DNA of 64,000 nt from Sphingomonas sp. URHD0057 (lineage in GTDB: Bacteria; Pseudomonadota; Alphaproteobacteria; Sphingomonadales; Sphingomonadaceae), in the NCBI RefSeq assembly GCF_000620665.1, contig NZ_KK211162.1, forward strand, positions 827,764-891,763, in the 5' to 3' direction. The first letter of the stretch is position 1. Each line of letters begins with the position of its first letter. The position numbers and the translations under genes were made by a program. Shown here piece after piece: positions 1 through 11,025 of this stretch. The notes beneath the pieces are model-generated. The model was not told where the DNA came from. It made no database searches and was given only the letters and a program-made list of their open reading frames with translations.

Positions 1-719
1 CGGCCGAGGCGGCGCCAATCCGCCTGCCGCGCGATGCCTCGTGGACACTCGCCCAGCGCATGGCGGCCGAGCGCGACGCCTTCGGCTTCTACTTCTCCGC
101 CCACCCGGTCGATGCGCAGCGGCACCTGCTCGCTGCGCACAAGGTGCGGACCTTCGCCGAGCTCGCCGAGATCCGCATCGGCAACGGCGAACGGGCGGGC
201 GCGACCATGGTCGGGCTGGCCGAGGCGGTCCGCTGGCGCGTCTCCGCCAAGGGCCGCCGCTACATGATCGCCAGCCTGTCCGACCGCTCGGGCCAGTTCG
301 AGGCGACGGTGTTCGATGAGGAACCTGCCACCGCACTCGAAGCGGCGGCCAAGACCGGCGCCTGCGGCTTGCTCACAGTCGAGCTGGACCGCCGGGCCGG
401 TGACGATGTCCCGCGCGTGACGATCAAGCGCTTCCAGCCGCTCGACGCGCTGGCGAAGAAGACGCGGCTGCAGATGATCGTGCGCGTCTCCGACGCCGGG
501 ATGGTCGAGCGAGTGGCGCGCGAGCTCGCCGCGGCGACGGGGGGCAACGGCATGGTTCGCCTGGTCGTGCCGATCACCGGCGGCGGCGAAGCGACGCTCG
601 TGGCGGGCCGGGACTATGCGCTCGACGGCGAGATCGCCTCACGCATCGAGCGCATCATCGGCGAGGGCACCGTCGATTTGTCCGCGCAAGAGCCGCCGAA
701 GCTCGCGCTGGTCGGCTAA
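1..719 (+). CDS. dnaE: DNA polymerase III alpha subunit, C-terminal fragment
   Basis: This is the 3' end of the replicative polymerase catalytic subunit; the 5' part lies outside the window and the frame is open from base 3. The visible part begins just before a DAFGFYFSAHPVD segment typical of the region preceding the OB fold of bacterial DnaE, followed by the OB-fold region (residues with FAELAEIRIGNGERA) and the C-terminal domain. No palm-domain catalytic aspartates are in this fragment. The stop codon overlaps the stop of the convergent hemerythrin-like gene by 4 bp. Identification is by family resemblance; the truncation is the window edge, not a mutation. Confidence 0.9.
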   Translation, partial: AEAAPIRLPRDASWTLAQRMAAERDAFGFYFSAHPVDAQRHLLAAHKVRTFAELAEIRIGNGERAGATMVGLAEAVRWRVSAKGRRYMIASLSDRSGQFEATVFDEEPATALEAAAKTGACGLLTVELDRRAGDDVPRVTIKRFQPLDALAKKTRLQMIVRVSDAGMVERVARELAAATGGNGMVRLVVPITGGGEATLVAGRDYALDGEIASRIERIIGEGTVDLSAQEPPKLALVG

Positions 720-1363
720 GCCATCCAAAACCCGTCGCGGTTGACGAGGCTGGTGATGTGCGCGGTCTGCTCCTCGTCCATGTCCTGCTTGAAGCGCGGG
801 AAGACCTCTTCTTCTTCCATGTGCGCATGTTCGGACACCAGCTGGCGGAACTCGCGAACCTTTTCGAGCCAGTTGGAGGCATCGGGGCCCATTTCATTCA
901 GCTCGAAGATGAAGGTCTTGATGTAGCCGTGCTCGCTTTCGAGATGGTCGGCGGCGGCCGTTTCGTTGGCCTCGCGGAGCGCCGGATAGACCACCATCTC
1001 TTCCTGGTGCGCGTGCTTGTCGAGCGCGTGGGTCAGCTTCATCAGCAGCATCTTGCGCTTGAACGTCTGGGTCTCGTCGGTCGCCAGCATCTTGTCGAAA
1101 ATGGCGAGCGCCATGTCGTGCTCGGCGGCGAGGATTTCGTCCCAGTCGCCCGCGGCGGCTTCCATGCTCTGCATGACGAACTTGCGGCCGAAGTTCGCGG
1201 CCACCCCGATGGCGACACCCGCGAGCGCCGCGCCGAGGACGGGAGCGGCGCCTTCGCTCCACGAAAAGGCGCTCCGGCTGCCGCCGCCACTGCGGTTTCC
1301 GTTGCTGCTGCTGCGGCTCGATGAGCTGCGATTCGACGAACGATTTTGGGTACGCGTGGCCAT
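716..1363 (-). CDS. Hemerythrin HHE-domain protein with low-complexity N-terminus
   Basis: A 215-residue protein. Residues 1-35 are rich in Ser, Arg and Asn, followed by a small hydrophobic Ala/Gly stretch (about 38-58) that may contact the membrane. The rest is a four-helix HHE domain with His/Glu ligand motifs in the order AAEHDMA, HAHQEE, ESEHGY and EHAHMEEEE. Family members bind a di-iron or haem-like centre and are linked to oxygen, NO or iron sensing or storage; the actual role is unknown. A strong Shine-Dalgarno (AAGGAGGAG on the minus strand) sits just before the ATG. It is downstream of mtgA on the same strand with a 95 bp gap, and its stop overlaps that of dnaE. Confidence 0.85.
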   Translation of the reverse strand: MATRTQNRSSNRSSSSRSSSNGNRSGGGSRSAFSWSEGAAPVLGAALAGVAIGVAANFGRKFVMQSMEAAAGDWDEILAAEHDMALAIFDKMLATDETQTFKRKMLLMKLTHALDKHAHQEEMVVYPALREANETAAADHLESEHGYIKTFIFELNEMGPDASNWLEKVREFRQLVSEHAHMEEEEVFPRFKQDMDEEQTAHITSLVNRDGFWMA

Positions 1364-1458
1364 AACTCCTCCTTGGCTGGATTTGCCCGTTTCAACGGTT
1401 GGAGGAGGCGCGGCGTTCCGGTCGTGAGCGGGTCAAAACCACCGCTCGACGCATGGCG

Positions 1459-2427
1459 TCAAAGGCCGTTCGAGGGTTGCTGCGGCTCTTGCGCCGGTGG
1501 CGCCGTTTCGACCTGATTCTCAGGCACAGCAGGCTCGGTCTCCGAAAGGTTGACGGTTTCGGTGGTCGCCGGCGCCGTTTCGTCGACGTCTTCGCTCGGC
1601 GGCGGCGGCTTGGCGGTTTCATATTCCTCGCCTGGCAGTGGCCGCGGCTGCCTGGTGACCGGCGGCGGCGCCTTGTTCACCGGCGCGGTCGTGCCCTTGT
1701 AGACGCAGGCGTCGAGCCCGTCGCGGCCGACTACGCCGAGCCGTGCCGCGATGGTGTTGCCGTAGCGCCGGGTGAAGCCCTTGGGCGCGACCGCGCCGCG
1801 CTTCTTGGGTAGCGGTAGGATGGCGGCGATCCGAGCCGCCTCGGTCGCGCTCATCGCGCTCGCATCATGCCCATAATAGCGCTGTGACCCGGCATTGACG
1901 CCATAGGTCCCGATGCCGCTCTCGGCATTGTTGAGATAGACCTCCATGATCCGCCGCTTGCCCCACAGATGCTCGATCAGGAAGGTGAACCAGGCTTCGA
2001 CACCCTTCCTCGCATAGCCGCCGCCGTTCCACAGGAAGGTGGTCTTGGCGGTCTGCTGGCTAATCGTCGATCCGCCGCGAATTCGCCCGCCCGAGGCATT
2101 CCGTTTCATCGCGTCTTCAATGGCTTCCAAGTCGAAGCCGTTATGCTGGCAGAACTTGCTGTCCTCGGCCGCGATGGCGGCGCGGACCATGTCGCGGTCG
2201 ATCTCGCGGATCGGCATCCAGTCCTTGTGAAGGCCGCGCCCCGCGAACACGTCGCCGATCATGGTGATCGTGATCGGCGGAGGCACGAACCGGTAGATTA
2301 GGACCCACAGGATCGAAATGACGAAGAAGGCGACGACCAGCTTGACGATCCAGCCGAGGATGCGCCCCGGCAGCGAGCGCTTCCGCCGCCGCTTGTATCG
2401 CGGGATTGCTGGGCTGCGCTTCGCCAT
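1459..2427 (-). CDS. mtgA: Monofunctional biosynthetic peptidoglycan transglycosylase
   Basis: A 322-residue GT51 glycosyltransferase that polymerises lipid II into glycan strands at the periplasmic face. A basic N-terminus is followed by one membrane anchor (about residues 23-47). The hallmark motifs are [12 protein letters not shown] (catalytic Glu about residue 88) and [18 protein letters not shown]. There is no transpeptidase domain, so this is MtgA rather than a class A PBP. The C-terminus extends about 80 residues past the catalytic core as a Pro/Glu/Thr-rich tail, longer than in typical MtgA and of unknown role. It is transcribed divergently from alaS; see the promoter entries for a possible leaderless start. 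Confidence 0.93.
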   Translation of the reverse strand: MAKRSPAIPRYKRRRKRSLPGRILGWIVKLVVAFFVISILWVLIYRFVPPPITITMIGDVFAGRGLHKDWMPIREIDRDMVRAAIAAEDSKFCQHNGFDLEAIEDAMKRNASGGRIRGGSTISQQTAKTTFLWNGGGYARKGVEAWFTFLIEHLWGKRRIMEVYLNNAESGIGTYGVNAGSQRYYGHDASAMSATEAARIAAILPLPKKRGAVAPKGFTRRYGNTIAARLGVVGRDGLDACVYKGTTAPVNKAPPPVTRQPRPLPGEEYETAKPPPPSEDVDETAPATTETVNLSETEPAVPENQVETAPPAQEPQQPSNGL

Positions 2428-2460
2428 GCGCCTCGCCTAGCGGCACTTCGCACGCCGTGC
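2428..2460 (-). promoter_or_regulatory. Predicted mtgA promoter, nearly leaderless
   Basis: Read on the minus strand, TTGGCA is followed after 17-18 bp by CTAGGC/TAGGCG, and the mtgA ATG begins about 6 bp later. That places the expected transcription start at or next to the start codon. A GAGG lies too close to the ATG to be a normal ribosome site. Prediction by eye only. Confidence 0.4.
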
Positions 2461-2472
2461 CAAGCCTTCGCC

Positions 2473-2501
2473 TTGCCGCAGCGCAGCATGACATTTACAT
2501 C
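2473..2501 (+). promoter_or_regulatory. Predicted alaS promoter with leaderless start
   Basis: TTGCCG (2473-2478), a 17 bp spacer and TACATC (2496-2501) lie immediately upstream of the alaS ATG at 2508. The first base of the start codon is 7 bp past the -10 box, which is where transcription would begin. No Shine-Dalgarno is visible before this ATG, consistent with a leaderless mRNA. Prediction by eye only. Confidence 0.4.
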
Positions 2502-2507
2502 GTGGGC

Positions 2508-5165
2508 ATGACCTCGACCAACGACGTCCGCCGCTCCTTCCTCGAATATTTCGAGAAGAACGGGCACGCGCGGGTCGCGTCGGCGCCGCTGGTGCCGCAC
2601 AACGACCCGACGTTGATGTTCGTCAACGCCGGCATGGTGCCGTTCAAGAACGTGTTCACCGGGCTGGAGACACGGCCGTACGTCACCGCCACCAGCTCTC
2701 AGAAATGCGTGCGTGCTGGCGGCAAGCACAACGACCTCGACAACGTCGGCTATACCGCGCGCCACCACACCTTCTTCGAGATGCTCGGCAATTTCTCGTT
2801 CGGCGACTATTTCAAGGATCGCGCGATCGAGCTCGCGTGGAACCTGCTGACCAAGGAATGGGAACTCAGCCCCGACCGGCTGACCGCGACCGTCTATCAC
2901 ACCGACGAGGAAGCCTTCGGCCTGTGGAAGAAGATCGCCGGGCTGCCCGAAAGCCGGATCATCCGCATTCCGACCAAGGACAATTTCTGGGCGATGGGCG
3001 ACGACGGCCCATGCGGCCCGTGCTCGGAGATCTTCTACGACCATGGCGAGAGCGTGCCAGGTGGGCCGCCCGGCAGCCCCGACGAGGACGGTGACCGGTT
3101 CACCGAGGTATGGAACCTGGTTTTCATGCAGTTCGAGCAGGCGGCGGGCGAAATCGTCTCGGAATTGCCGAGGAAGTCGATCGACACCGGCATGGGCCTG
3201 GAGCGCATCTCGGCGGTGCTTCAGGGCACGACCGACAATTACGAGACGGACACGTTCCGCGCGCTGATCCGCGAGAGCGAGGCGCTCACCCACACCAAGG
3301 CGGAAGGCGAGAACAAGGCGAGCCACCGGGTCATTGCCGACCACCTGCGCGCATCGGGCTTCCTGGTGTCCGACGGCGTGCTGCCGGCCAACGAGGGCCG
3401 GGGCTATGTCCTCCGCCGCATCATGCGCCGCGCGATGCGCCACGCGCAGCTGCTCGGGGCCCGCGAGCCGCTAATGTACCGGCTGGTGCCGGCGCTCGTC
3501 GCCGAGATGGGCGCCGCTTACCCCGAGCTGGTCCGCGCACAGCCGCTGATCGAAGCGACGTTGCAGCAGGAAGAACTGCGCTTCCGCCAGACCTTGGTGA
3601 CCGGTCTCAAGCTGCTCGACGAGGCATCCGAAGGTTTGCCTAAGGGCGGCACGTTGTCGGGAGAGACCGCGTTCAAGCTCTACGACACCTACGGCTTTCC
3701 GTACGACTTGACCGAGGACGCCCTGCGCTCCCGCGGCCTGGAGGTCGATCGCTCCGCCTTCGACGCGGCAATGGCCGAGCAGAAAGCTAAAGCGCGGGCC
3801 GCGTGGAAGGGTTCGGGCGCCAAGGCCAATGAGGAAATCTGGTTCGACCTCGTCGAGGAGCATGGTGCGACCGAGTTCACCGGCTATTCGGGCGACGAAG
3901 GCGAGGGCGTGGTGCTGGCCATCGTCAAGGACGGGCTGCGCGTCGAACGGGCGGAGATCGGCGAGACCGTCGACATCCTGCTCAACCAGACGCCCTTCTA
4001 CGGCGAGAGCGGCGGCCAGATCGGCGACACCGGGAAACTGACCACGCTCAAAAGCTTCGTTGGCGAGGTTGAGGATACCTCGAAGCAGCTGGGCAAGCTC
4101 CACGTGCTGCGGACCAAGGTCGTGAAGGGCGAGCTTTCGGTTGGCGAGACCGTGCACCAGCGGGTCGATGCGGAACGTCGCGACCGGGTCCGCGCCAATC
4201 ACAGCGCGACCCATCTGCTCCATGCCGCGCTCCGCCGCCAGCTCGGCACGCATGTGACGCAGAAGGGCAGCCTGGTGGCGCCTGATTATTTCCGCTTCGA
4301 CTTTTCGCACCCGAAGGCGCTCGCTCGCGACGAGATCGACGCGGTCGAGGCCGAAGTGAACGCGCAGATTCGCTCCAATGAGACGGTAACGACCCGGCTG
4401 ATGACTCCCGATGACGCGATTGCGGCGGGCGCGATGGCGCTGTTCGGTGAGAAATACGGCGACGAGGTCCGCGTGCTCTCGATGGGTCAGTTCGACGAGG
4501 GCGATTATTCGGTCGAGCTGTGCGGCGGCACGCACGTGCGCGCGCTCGGCGACATCCAGCTGCTCAAGATCACCTCGGAGAGCGCGGTATCCTCGGGCGT
4601 GCGCCGCATCGAGGCGCTGTCCGGCGAGGCCGCCCGGCTTTGGCTTAACGAACGCGATTCACGGCTGCGCGAGGCGGCGGCGACGCTGAAGAGCGCGCCC
4701 GACGAGGTCCCTGCGCGCGTCGCCGCGCTTGTCGAGGATCGCAAGCGTCTGGAACGCGAGCTTGCCGATGCCAGGAAGGCCCTCGCAATGGGCGGCGGTA
4801 CGGCGAAGTCCGAAGGCCCGGCGACCGAGGACGTTGGTGGTCACAAATTCATTGGCCAGGTCGTGGAAGGCTTCGATCCCAAGGGTTTGCGTGCGGCCGT
4901 TGACGACATGAAGAAGCGCCTCGGCTCCGGCATCGGCGCGCTAATCGCGGTCAACGAAGGCCGCGCCAGCGTCGCCGTCGGCGTCACCGACGACCTCGCC
5001 GGCCAGGTCAGCGCCGTCGAGCTGGTGAAAGCCGCGGTCGCGACCTTGGGCGGGCAGGGCGGCGGCGGTCGTCCCGACATGGCCCAGGGCGGAGGTCCCG
5101 ACGGCGCCAAGGCCCACGAAGCGCTCGAAGCAGTCAGGGACGCGTTGGAGAAGGTTGCGGCCTAG
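2508..5165 (+). CDS. alaS: Alanine--tRNA ligase
   Basis: Full-length AlaRS of 885 residues. It charges tRNA-Ala and edits Ser/Gly mischarging. The N-terminal class II aminoacylation core begins [19 protein letters not shown]. The editing domain shows the zinc motif HSATHLLH paired with CGGTH, and the C-terminal DHHA1-like domain ends the protein. The open frame extends 34 codons upstream, but homology starts at the ATG at 2508, which also fits the promoter position. The stop overlaps that of the convergent antiporter gene by 4 bp. Confidence 0.97.
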   Translation: MTSTNDVRRSFLEYFEKNGHARVASAPLVPHNDPTLMFVNAGMVPFKNVFTGLETRPYVTATSSQKCVRAGGKHNDLDNVGYTARHHTFFEMLGNFSFGDYFKDRAIELAWNLLTKEWELSPDRLTATVYHTDEEAFGLWKKIAGLPESRIIRIPTKDNFWAMGDDGPCGPCSEIFYDHGESVPGGPPGSPDEDGDRFTEVWNLVFMQFEQAAGEIVSELPRKSIDTGMGLERISAVLQGTTDNYETDTFRALIRESEALTHTKAEGENKASHRVIADHLRASGFLVSDGVLPANEGRGYVLRRIMRRAMRHAQLLGAREPLMYRLVPALVAEMGAAYPELVRAQPLIEATLQQEELRFRQTLVTGLKLLDEASEGLPKGGTLSGETAFKLYDTYGFPYDLTEDALRSRGLEVDRSAFDAAMAEQKAKARAAWKGSGAKANEEIWFDLVEEHGATEFTGYSGDEGEGVVLAIVKDGLRVERAEIGETVDILLNQTPFYGESGGQIGDTGKLTTLKSFVGEVEDTSKQLGKLHVLRTKVVKGELSVGETVHQRVDAERRDRVRANHSATHLLHAALRRQLGTHVTQKGSLVAPDYFRFDFSHPKALARDEIDAVEAEVNAQIRSNETVTTRLMTPDDAIAAGAMALFGEKYGDEVRVLSMGQFDEGDYSVELCGGTHVRALGDIQLLKITSESAVSSGVRRIEALSGEAARLWLNERDSRLREAAATLKSAPDEVPARVAALVEDRKRLERELADARKALAMGGGTAKSEGPATEDVGGHKFIGQVVEGFDPKGLRAAVDDMKKRLGSGIGALIAVNEGRASVAVGVTDDLAGQVSAVELVKAAVATLGGQGGGGRPDMAQGGGPDGAKAHEALEAVRDALEKVAA

Positions 5166-6937
5166 CCCGCGTCCCGCAGCCGCCGCCCGCCGAGGCGCGG
5201 CGCCACGTCCAGCTCTGCGTCCGCCTTGATCTCGGCGCGTAGCTCGTCGCGCTTTTCGTGGATCGAGGCGATCACCGGGCCCATCGCCACGCCGAGGTCG
5301 ACCAGCACGGCCTCCGACAGCTGCAGCGAGGCTTCCAGAGTCTCAGGGACCGCGTCGCTCGCGCCCGCCTTGTAGAGTTCGGCGGCATGCGCGGTGTCGC
5401 GCGCACGGGCGACGATCGGAAGGTCGGGGAAGGCGTTGCGCAGGGACTTTGCCAGCCGGTTGACCAGCACCGGATTGTCCATCGTCAGAATCAGGGCGCT
5501 CGGCTCGCGCTCGCGCAGCTGCTCGATCAGCTCGGGCCGGCTGACATCGCCGAACAGCACGTCATACCCTTCCTTGCGCGAGGCTGCGACGGCGTCGGTG
5601 TCGCTGTCGATGGCGAGATAATCCTTGGCGTGCATGTCGAGCATGTCGGCGACCATCTTGCCGACGCGGCCGAAGCCGAGGATCACGACCTGCCCGGGCG
5701 CGGCACCGTCGAGCGTCGCATCCATCTGGTTCGCCATCGCCTGGCCGGCGAAGCGGCTCCCGACCCCGCGCCCAAGCCTGGCGAGAAGCGGCGTGACGGT
5801 CAGACCGAGCGCGGTGACGATCTGCCAGAACGCCGCCGTCTCAGCGGTGATGAGCTGCGCAGCCGCGGCCGAGCCAAGCACGATCAGCGTCGTTTCGGAC
5901 GGCGAGGACATCAGCACGCCGGCTTCCGCGGCGACCGCCATGCGCTCTCCGCCGAGCTTGAGCAGGGCTGCCGTCACCAGCGCCTTGATCAGCAGCACGG
6001 CAAACAGCGCCGCCAGCAGCATTTGCCACTGACCGAGCAGGATATCGAAATCGACGCTCATCCCGACGGTAATCAGGAAGATGCCGAGCCCGAGGCCGCG
6101 GAAGGGCGCGGTGATGACCTCGATTTCGCCGCGATAGTCGGTCTCGGCAATGACCATCCCCGCGATGAGAGCGCCCAGTACCGCCGAAAAGCCGATCGCC
6201 GACGTGACCAGGCTGGCGACGATGACCACCAGCAGGCACGCCGACAGGAACAGCTCCGGGCTCTTGGTCCTCGCGGCCTGGGCAAACAGGCGCGGCAGCA
6301 GGATCCGCCCGATAACCAGCATGCCGGCGGCGGTGACCACGCCGATGGTCAGCGTCGTCAGCAGCGAGCCGACGCCCGCACCGGCCTGGGGTGCCATCGC
6401 GCCGAGCAGGAACACGATCGGCACCAGTGCCAGGTCCTCGAACAGCAGCATCGCCAGCGCGGAGCGGCCGACGCGGCTGTGCGTGCCGACCAGGGGAATG
6501 ACGATGGCGGTCGAGGACAAGGCGAGCGCCAGCCCCAGACCGATCGCACCCGCGATGTTCTGACCCGTGACGTAGAGACCGCCGCCGAGGATGATGGCCG
6601 AACCGAGCAGCTCTGCGGCGCCGGCGCCGAACACCAGCCCGCGCATCCCCCACAGCCGGCGGAACGACAACTCGAGCCCGATCGAGAACAGCAGCAGCAC
6701 GATCCCGAGCTCGGCGAACGGCTCGATCGCGTGCGGGTTGGAGATGGTCACATAGTGGAGCCACGGATTGGCCGCGCTCAGCGCGCCAAGGCCATGCGGG
6801 CCGACCAGCATGCCGATCAGGATGAAGCCGATGATCGGACTGATGCGGAAGCGCGCGAAGGCGGGGATGACAATCCCGGCGGCGCCGAGGATCACCAGCG
6901 CATCGGAAAAGCCCGAGGTCGCGAATTCGCCGTTCAT
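5162..6937 (-). CDS. CPA2-family monovalent cation:proton antiporter (KefB/KefC-like)
   Basis: A 591-residue inner-membrane protein. The first ~390 residues form a multi-helix Na+/H+ exchanger-type domain, followed by a TrkA-N (RCK) nucleotide-binding domain with the Rossmann motif [12 protein letters not shown], and a short cytosolic tail. Such proteins exchange K+ or Na+ for H+ under ligand control. No KefF/KefG ancillary gene is adjacent, so glutathione gating cannot be asserted. It is divergent from the FAD monooxygenase with only 47 bp between the start codons. Confidence 0.88.
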   Translation of the reverse strand: MNGEFATSGFSDALVILGAAGIVIPAFARFRISPIIGFILIGMLVGPHGLGALSAANPWLHYVTISNPHAIEPFAELGIVLLLFSIGLELSFRRLWGMRGLVFGAGAAELLGSAIILGGGLYVTGQNIAGAIGLGLALALSSTAIVIPLVGTHSRVGRSALAMLLFEDLALVPIVFLLGAMAPQAGAGVGSLLTTLTIGVVTAAGMLVIGRILLPRLFAQAARTKSPELFLSACLLVVIVASLVTSAIGFSAVLGALIAGMVIAETDYRGEIEVITAPFRGLGLGIFLITVGMSVDFDILLGQWQMLLAALFAVLLIKALVTAALLKLGGERMAVAAEAGVLMSSPSETTLIVLGSAAAAQLITAETAAFWQIVTALGLTVTPLLARLGRGVGSRFAGQAMANQMDATLDGAAPGQVVILGFGRVGKMVADMLDMHAKDYLAIDSDTDAVAASRKEGYDVLFGDVSRPELIEQLREREPSALILTMDNPVLVNRLAKSLRNAFPDLPIVARARDTAHAAELYKAGASDAVPETLEASLQLSEAVLVDLGVAMGPVIASIHEKRDELRAEIKADAELDVAPRLGGRRLRDAG

Positions 6938-6984
6938 GCGCTTGCTTCTGCCCTTTTCCCGGGAACGACGGTAGAGGTGACGTC

Positions 6985-8202
6985 ATGACGCCAGATTATG
7001 ACGCGATCGTTGTCGGCGGCGGGCCGGCGGGGATGATGGCCGGGCTTCTGTTCGCGCGCGCCGGCTGCAAGGTCGTGGTGCTGGAGAAGCACGCTGACTT
7101 CCTGCGCGATTTCCGCGGGGACACGGTTCATCCCTCGACGCTCGAACTGCTGCGCGAGCTTGGGCTGCTCGACGAGTTCCTGAAGCGGCCCCACGATAAA
7201 GTTCGGTCACTGACCGCCCGCGTCGCCGACCGGCAGATCACGATCGCGGATCTCAGCCACCTGCCGGTGGAGACCCGCTTCATCGCGATGATGCCGCAAT
7301 GGGAATTTCTCGATTTCCTCGCCGATGAAGCGCGCCGCTACCCGACGTTCAGCCTGCGGATGGAGGCCGAAGCCGTCGACCTCGTCATCGAAGGCGGTCA
7401 CGTCGCCGGTGTTCGCTTGAAGGACGGTGAAGAGCTTCGCGCACGCCTGACACTCGCGGCCGATGGCCGCGGCTCGGTCCTCCGCGACAAGGCCGGCCTG
7501 CCGAAAAAGGATCTCGGCGCGCCGATCGACGTGCTGTGGTTCCGTTTGCCCAAGCAGCCGACGCCGACGAATGAAACCGGCGGCACGTTCGGCGCGGGAA
7601 CGCTGGTCGTCGAAATCGATCGCGGCGATTACTGGCAGTGCGCCTACGTCGTTCCGAAGGGGGCGGCGGAGGAAATTCGCGGCAAGGGCATTGAAACCTT
7701 CCGTGCGGACGTTCGCCGAGCCGCGCCCGATCTTGGTGACGCGGTCGATACGCTCGAGGATTGGGACCAGGTGAAGCTGCTGTCGGTCTCGCTCGACCGT
7801 CTCGAGAGATGGTGGCGGCCCGGGCTGCTGGCGATCGGCGACGCCGCGCACGCCATGTCGCCGGTCGGCGGAGTGGGAATCAACCTCGCGGTCCAGGACG
7901 CCGTCGCGGCCGCCAACATCCTCGCGGCTCCGCTCGCGAGCGGCGGAAACCTCGATCCGCTACTCGAACAGGTCCAGGCTCGGCGGCTGTTCCCGACGCG
8001 GGTGATCCAAGCCGTGCAAAAAGCCGTGCACGATCGGGTGCTCACCCCGCTCGTCGTCCGTCGGGCGGTGCTGCAGAAGGTCCCGCTGCCCCTCAGGCTC
8101 TTTGAACGTTTCCCAATCCTTCGCCGGATTCCCGCGCGTCTCGTCGGGCTCGGCGTTCGCCGGGAGCATATTCGCTCGCCCGACGCAGGCCTCAGGCGCT
8201 GA
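6985..8202 (+). CDS. FAD-dependent monooxygenase (UbiH/PHBH-type)
   Basis: A 405-residue flavoprotein with the class A monooxygenase signatures in order: the GxGxxG dinucleotide site near the N-terminus ([13 protein letters not shown]), a [12 protein letters not shown] segment, the DG motif ([15 protein letters not shown]) and the GD motif ([15 protein letters not shown]). It probably hydroxylates an aromatic or other organic substrate using NAD(P)H; the substrate cannot be read from the sequence. A GAGG ribosome site lies 7 bp before the ATG. The stop overlaps the 3' end of icd by 11 bp. Confidence 0.85.
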   Translation: MTPDYDAIVVGGGPAGMMAGLLFARAGCKVVVLEKHADFLRDFRGDTVHPSTLELLRELGLLDEFLKRPHDKVRSLTARVADRQITIADLSHLPVETRFIAMMPQWEFLDFLADEARRYPTFSLRMEAEAVDLVIEGGHVAGVRLKDGEELRARLTLAADGRGSVLRDKAGLPKKDLGAPIDVLWFRLPKQPTPTNETGGTFGAGTLVVEIDRGDYWQCAYVVPKGAAEEIRGKGIETFRADVRRAAPDLGDAVDTLEDWDQVKLLSVSLDRLERWWRPGLLAIGDAAHAMSPVGGVGINLAVQDAVAAANILAAPLASGGNLDPLLEQVQARRLFPTRVIQAVQKAVHDRVLTPLVVRRAVLQKVPLPLRLFERFPILRRIPARLVGLGVRREHIRSPDAGLRR

Positions 8203-9421
8203 CGGACCCCTGAGCCATCGCCGCTTCGAGGTGGTGGACGATCGCCTCGAAGAACTGTTCGGTCGTCATCCATGCCTGCTGCGGTCCGACAAGGATGGCG
8301 AGGTCTTTGGTCATTTGGCCGCTCTCGACCGTCTCGATGCAGACGCGCTCGAGTGTCTCGGCGAAGCGGACCACCTCGGGCGTGTCGTCGAACTTGCCGC
8401 GATAGATGAGGCCGCGGGTCCAGGCGAAGATCGAGGCAATCGGGTTGGTCGAGGTCGCCTTGCCCTGCTGATGCATCCGGTAATGGCGGGTGACGGTGCC
8501 GTGCGCGGCCTCGGCTTCGACGGTCTTGCCGTCTGGCGTCATCAGGACTGAGGTCATCAGGCCGAGCGACCCGAACCCCTGCGCGACCTGGTCCGATTGC
8601 ACGTCACCGTCGTAATTCTTGCAGGCCCAGACGAACTTGCCGCTCCACTTGAGTGCGGACGCGACCATGTCGTCGATCAGGCGATGCTGATATTCGATGC
8701 CAGTAGCTTCGAACTTCGTCTTGTATTCGCTGTCGTAAATCTCCTGGAAGATGTCCTTGAAGCGGCCGTCATAGGCCTTGAGGATGGTGTTCTTCGTCGA
8801 CAAATAGAGCGGCCAGCTGCGGTCCAGGCTGTAGTTGAAGCAGGCGTGGGCGAAATCGCGGATGCTGGCGTCGAGATTGTACATGCCCATTGCGACACCC
8901 GAGCCAGGGAAGTCGAACACATCGAAGTCGAGCTCCTGCCCATCCTGGCCGACCCACTTCATGGTGAGCTTGCCCGGGCCCGGAACGCGGAAATCGGTCG
9001 CGCGATACTGGTCGCCGAAGGCGTGGCGGCCGACCACGATCGGGTCGGTCCAGCCCGGAATCAGGCGCGGCACGTTGGAAATGACGATCGGCTCGCGGAA
9101 GATGCAGCCGCCGAGGATGTTGCGGATGGTGCCGTTGGGCGATTTCCACATCTTCTTGAGCTTAAATTCCTCGACCCGCGCCTCGTCGGGCGTGATCGTC
9201 GCGCATTTGACGCCAACGCCATGCTGCTTGATCGCATTGGCGGCGTCGATCGTGACCTGGTCATCGGTGGCGTCGCGATTTTCGACACCCAGGTCGAAGT
9301 AGAGCAGCTCGACATCGAGATAAGGCTGGATCAGCTGCTCGCGGATCCATTGCCAGATGATCCGCGTCATCTCGTCGCCGTCGAGCTCGACGACCGGGTT
9401 TCTCACCTTGATCTTGGCCAT
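8192..9421 (-). CDS. icd: NADP-dependent isocitrate dehydrogenase
   Basis: A 409-residue TCA-cycle enzyme oxidising isocitrate to 2-oxoglutarate. The N-terminus ([20 protein letters not shown]) and the block [15 protein letters not shown] match the homodimeric, eukaryote-like IDH subfamily found in many alphaproteobacteria, not the E. coli type. The open frame runs far upstream to 10291, but that extension is antisense to psd and has no IDH similarity; the ATG at 9421 fits the family start. It is divergent from psd, leaving a ~100 bp shared control region. Confidence 0.95.
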   Translation of the reverse strand: MAKIKVRNPVVELDGDEMTRIIWQWIREQLIQPYLDVELLYFDLGVENRDATDDQVTIDAANAIKQHGVGVKCATITPDEARVEEFKLKKMWKSPNGTIRNILGGCIFREPIVISNVPRLIPGWTDPIVVGRHAFGDQYRATDFRVPGPGKLTMKWVGQDGQELDFDVFDFPGSGVAMGMYNLDASIRDFAHACFNYSLDRSWPLYLSTKNTILKAYDGRFKDIFQEIYDSEYKTKFEATGIEYQHRLIDDMVASALKWSGKFVWACKNYDGDVQSDQVAQGFGSLGLMTSVLMTPDGKTVEAEAAHGTVTRHYRMHQQGKATSTNPIASIFAWTRGLIYRGKFDDTPEVVRFAETLERVCIETVESGQMTKDLAILVGPQQAWMTTEQFFEAIVHHLEAAMAQGSVSA

Positions 9422-9523
9422 TTTCGTTCCCGCGCTTGGAATATGGCCGCGCCTTAGGTTGTGGCCCGTCGCCAGGCAACCGCGCCGTTGTGCCGCCGAT
9501 GGGCGGGCAGTAAGGACCGCCGA

Positions 9524-10264
9524 ATGCCCGAACTCGACAAGCGCGAGACGCCGCTCCCGACCACCACGGTCAAGTGGCGCTTTCCCTCGATCCACCCGGA
9601 AGGCCGCAAATATTTGGTGATCGCCGCCGCGGCGACCTTCCTCGTCTACACGCTGATCAACCATTTCCTTGGCTGGCTGCTGATCGGCGGCACGATCTGG
9701 GTCGCGACGTTCTTTCGCGATCCGATCCGCACCACGCCGCGCGGCGACAAGCTGATCGTCGCGCCGGCCGACGGCCTGATCACGATGATCGCCAAGGTCC
9801 CGCCGCCGCCCGAGCTGCGCGGGCCCGAAGGCCTCGCCGACGGCGAATATACCCGCGTCTCGATCTTCATGAGTGTGTTCGACGTGCACATCAATCGCGC
9901 GCCGATCGCGGGACGGGTGAAACGCATCGCTTATGTGCCGGGCAAGTTCATCAACGCCGATCTCGATAAGGCCAGCGACGACAATGAGCGCCAGCACCTG
10001 CTGATCGAGAGCGCGACCGGCCTGAGGGTCGGTTTCACCCAGATCGCCGGCCTGGTCGCGCGGCGGATCATGGCCTTCGTCAAGGAAGGCGATGCGGTGG
10101 AAGCCGGCCAGCGCGTCGGCCTGATCCGCTTCGGCAGCCGGGTCGACGTCTATCTCCCGCAGGAAGCAGCCCCTCGCGTCGCGCTCGGTCAGCGCTCGAT
10201 CGCCGGCGAGACCGTGCTCGGCATCGTCGGCCTGGACATCGCGGTCGCGGGCGACAGCCAGTGA
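9524..10264 (+). CDS. psd: Phosphatidylserine decarboxylase proenzyme
   Basis: A 246-residue precursor that makes phosphatidylethanolamine from phosphatidylserine. A membrane segment lies near residues 31-62. The self-cleavage and pyruvoyl site is Gly204-Ser205 in [11 protein letters not shown], as in the short bacterial PSD subfamily. The frame is open from a GTG at 9461, but the ATG at 9524 is preceded by TAAGGA at good spacing and starts the conserved sequence. The stop overlaps the pssA start (GTGA), so the two steps of PE synthesis are translationally coupled. Confidence 0.93.
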   Translation: MPELDKRETPLPTTTVKWRFPSIHPEGRKYLVIAAAATFLVYTLINHFLGWLLIGGTIWVATFFRDPIRTTPRGDKLIVAPADGLITMIAKVPPPPELRGPEGLADGEYTRVSIFMSVFDVHINRAPIAGRVKRIAYVPGKFINADLDKASDDNERQHLLIESATGLRVGFTQIAGLVARRIMAFVKEGDAVEAGQRVGLIRFGSRVDVYLPQEAAPRVALGQRSIAGETVLGIVGLDIAVAGDSQ

Positions 10265-11025
10265 CCGAGGAGGGGCCGCGCGGAATCTCATTCCGCGCGA
10301 TGATCCCCAACGCGATTACCGCGCTGGCGCTGTGCATGGGCCTGACGGGCGTCAGCCTGGCCATTCGCGGGGAGTGGGAAAGGGCGCTGGGCGCGATCAT
10401 CCTCGCCGGGGTCCTGGACGGTTTCGACGGCCGAATCGCGCGGCTGTTGCGCGCGGATAGCAAGTTCGGGGCGGAGCTGGACTCTCTCTCCGACAATATC
10501 GCCTTCGGCACGGCGCCGGCGCTCATCCTGTTCCTGTGGTCGCTGCAGGATGCCCCGCGGTTCGGGTGGATTTCGGCGCTCGCGCTGGCGGTGTGCTGCG
10601 CGCTTCGCCTGGCGCGGTTCAATGCCCGCCTGGATGCCGCCGAACAGCCGCATAAATCGGCGGGGTTCAACACTGGCGTCCCCGCCCCGGCGGGTGCCGG
10701 GCTGGCGTTCGTCCCGATCTATTTGTGGCTGATCACCGGCAACGCGCAGTTCCGCCATTGGCAGCCGGTGATGGCGTGGACGCTGTTCATCGCCGCGCTG
10801 ATGATCTCCAACCTGCCCACCTTCAGCTGGTCGAGCATCCGCATTCGCCAGGGCTGGCGGCTGTTTGCGCTGGCGGGTGTCGCGTTGCTGGGGGCGGCAC
10901 TGATCGTCTCACCGTGGCAGACGCTGCTGCTCGTTTCCGCGCTTTACCTGGTGATGATCCCGGTTGCGCTGGCGAGCTATGCCCGGGTCAGGCAGCGTCG
11001 CGCCAGCGTGGGACGGCGCGCATAG
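10261..11025 (+). CDS. pssA: CDP-diacylglycerol--serine O-phosphatidyltransferase
   Basis: A 254-residue integral membrane enzyme that makes phosphatidylserine, the substrate of the upstream Psd. The CDP-alcohol phosphatidyltransferase signature DG-x2-AR-x8-G-x3-D-x3-D is complete (DGFDGRIAR ... GAELDSLSD). Several hydrophobic helices follow. It starts at a GTG overlapping the psd stop. The 3' end overlaps the small convergent membrane-protein gene by 38 bp. Confidence 0.93.
   Translation: MTEEGPRGISFRAMIPNAITALALCMGLTGVSLAIRGEWERALGAIILAGVLDGFDGRIARLLRADSKFGAELDSLSDNIAFGTAPALILFLWSLQDAPRFGWISALALAVCCALRLARFNARLDAAEQPHKSAGFNTGVPAPAGAGLAFVPIYLWLITGNAQFRHWQPVMAWTLFIAALMISNLPTFSWSSIRIRQGWRLFALAGVALLGAALIVSPWQTLLLVSALYLVMIPVALASYARVRQRRASVGRRA

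Noticed and set aside
5258-6988. A 576-codon open frame on the plus strand opposite the antiporter gene
   Set aside because: It is an antisense shadow in GC-rich DNA. The composition is extremely His/Arg/Asp/Gln-rich with no domain, while the minus strand encodes a clear CPA2 antiporter.
9422-10291. N-terminal extension of the icd frame
   Set aside because: It lies antisense to psd and has no resemblance to isocitrate dehydrogenase. The conserved start MAKIKV is at 9421.
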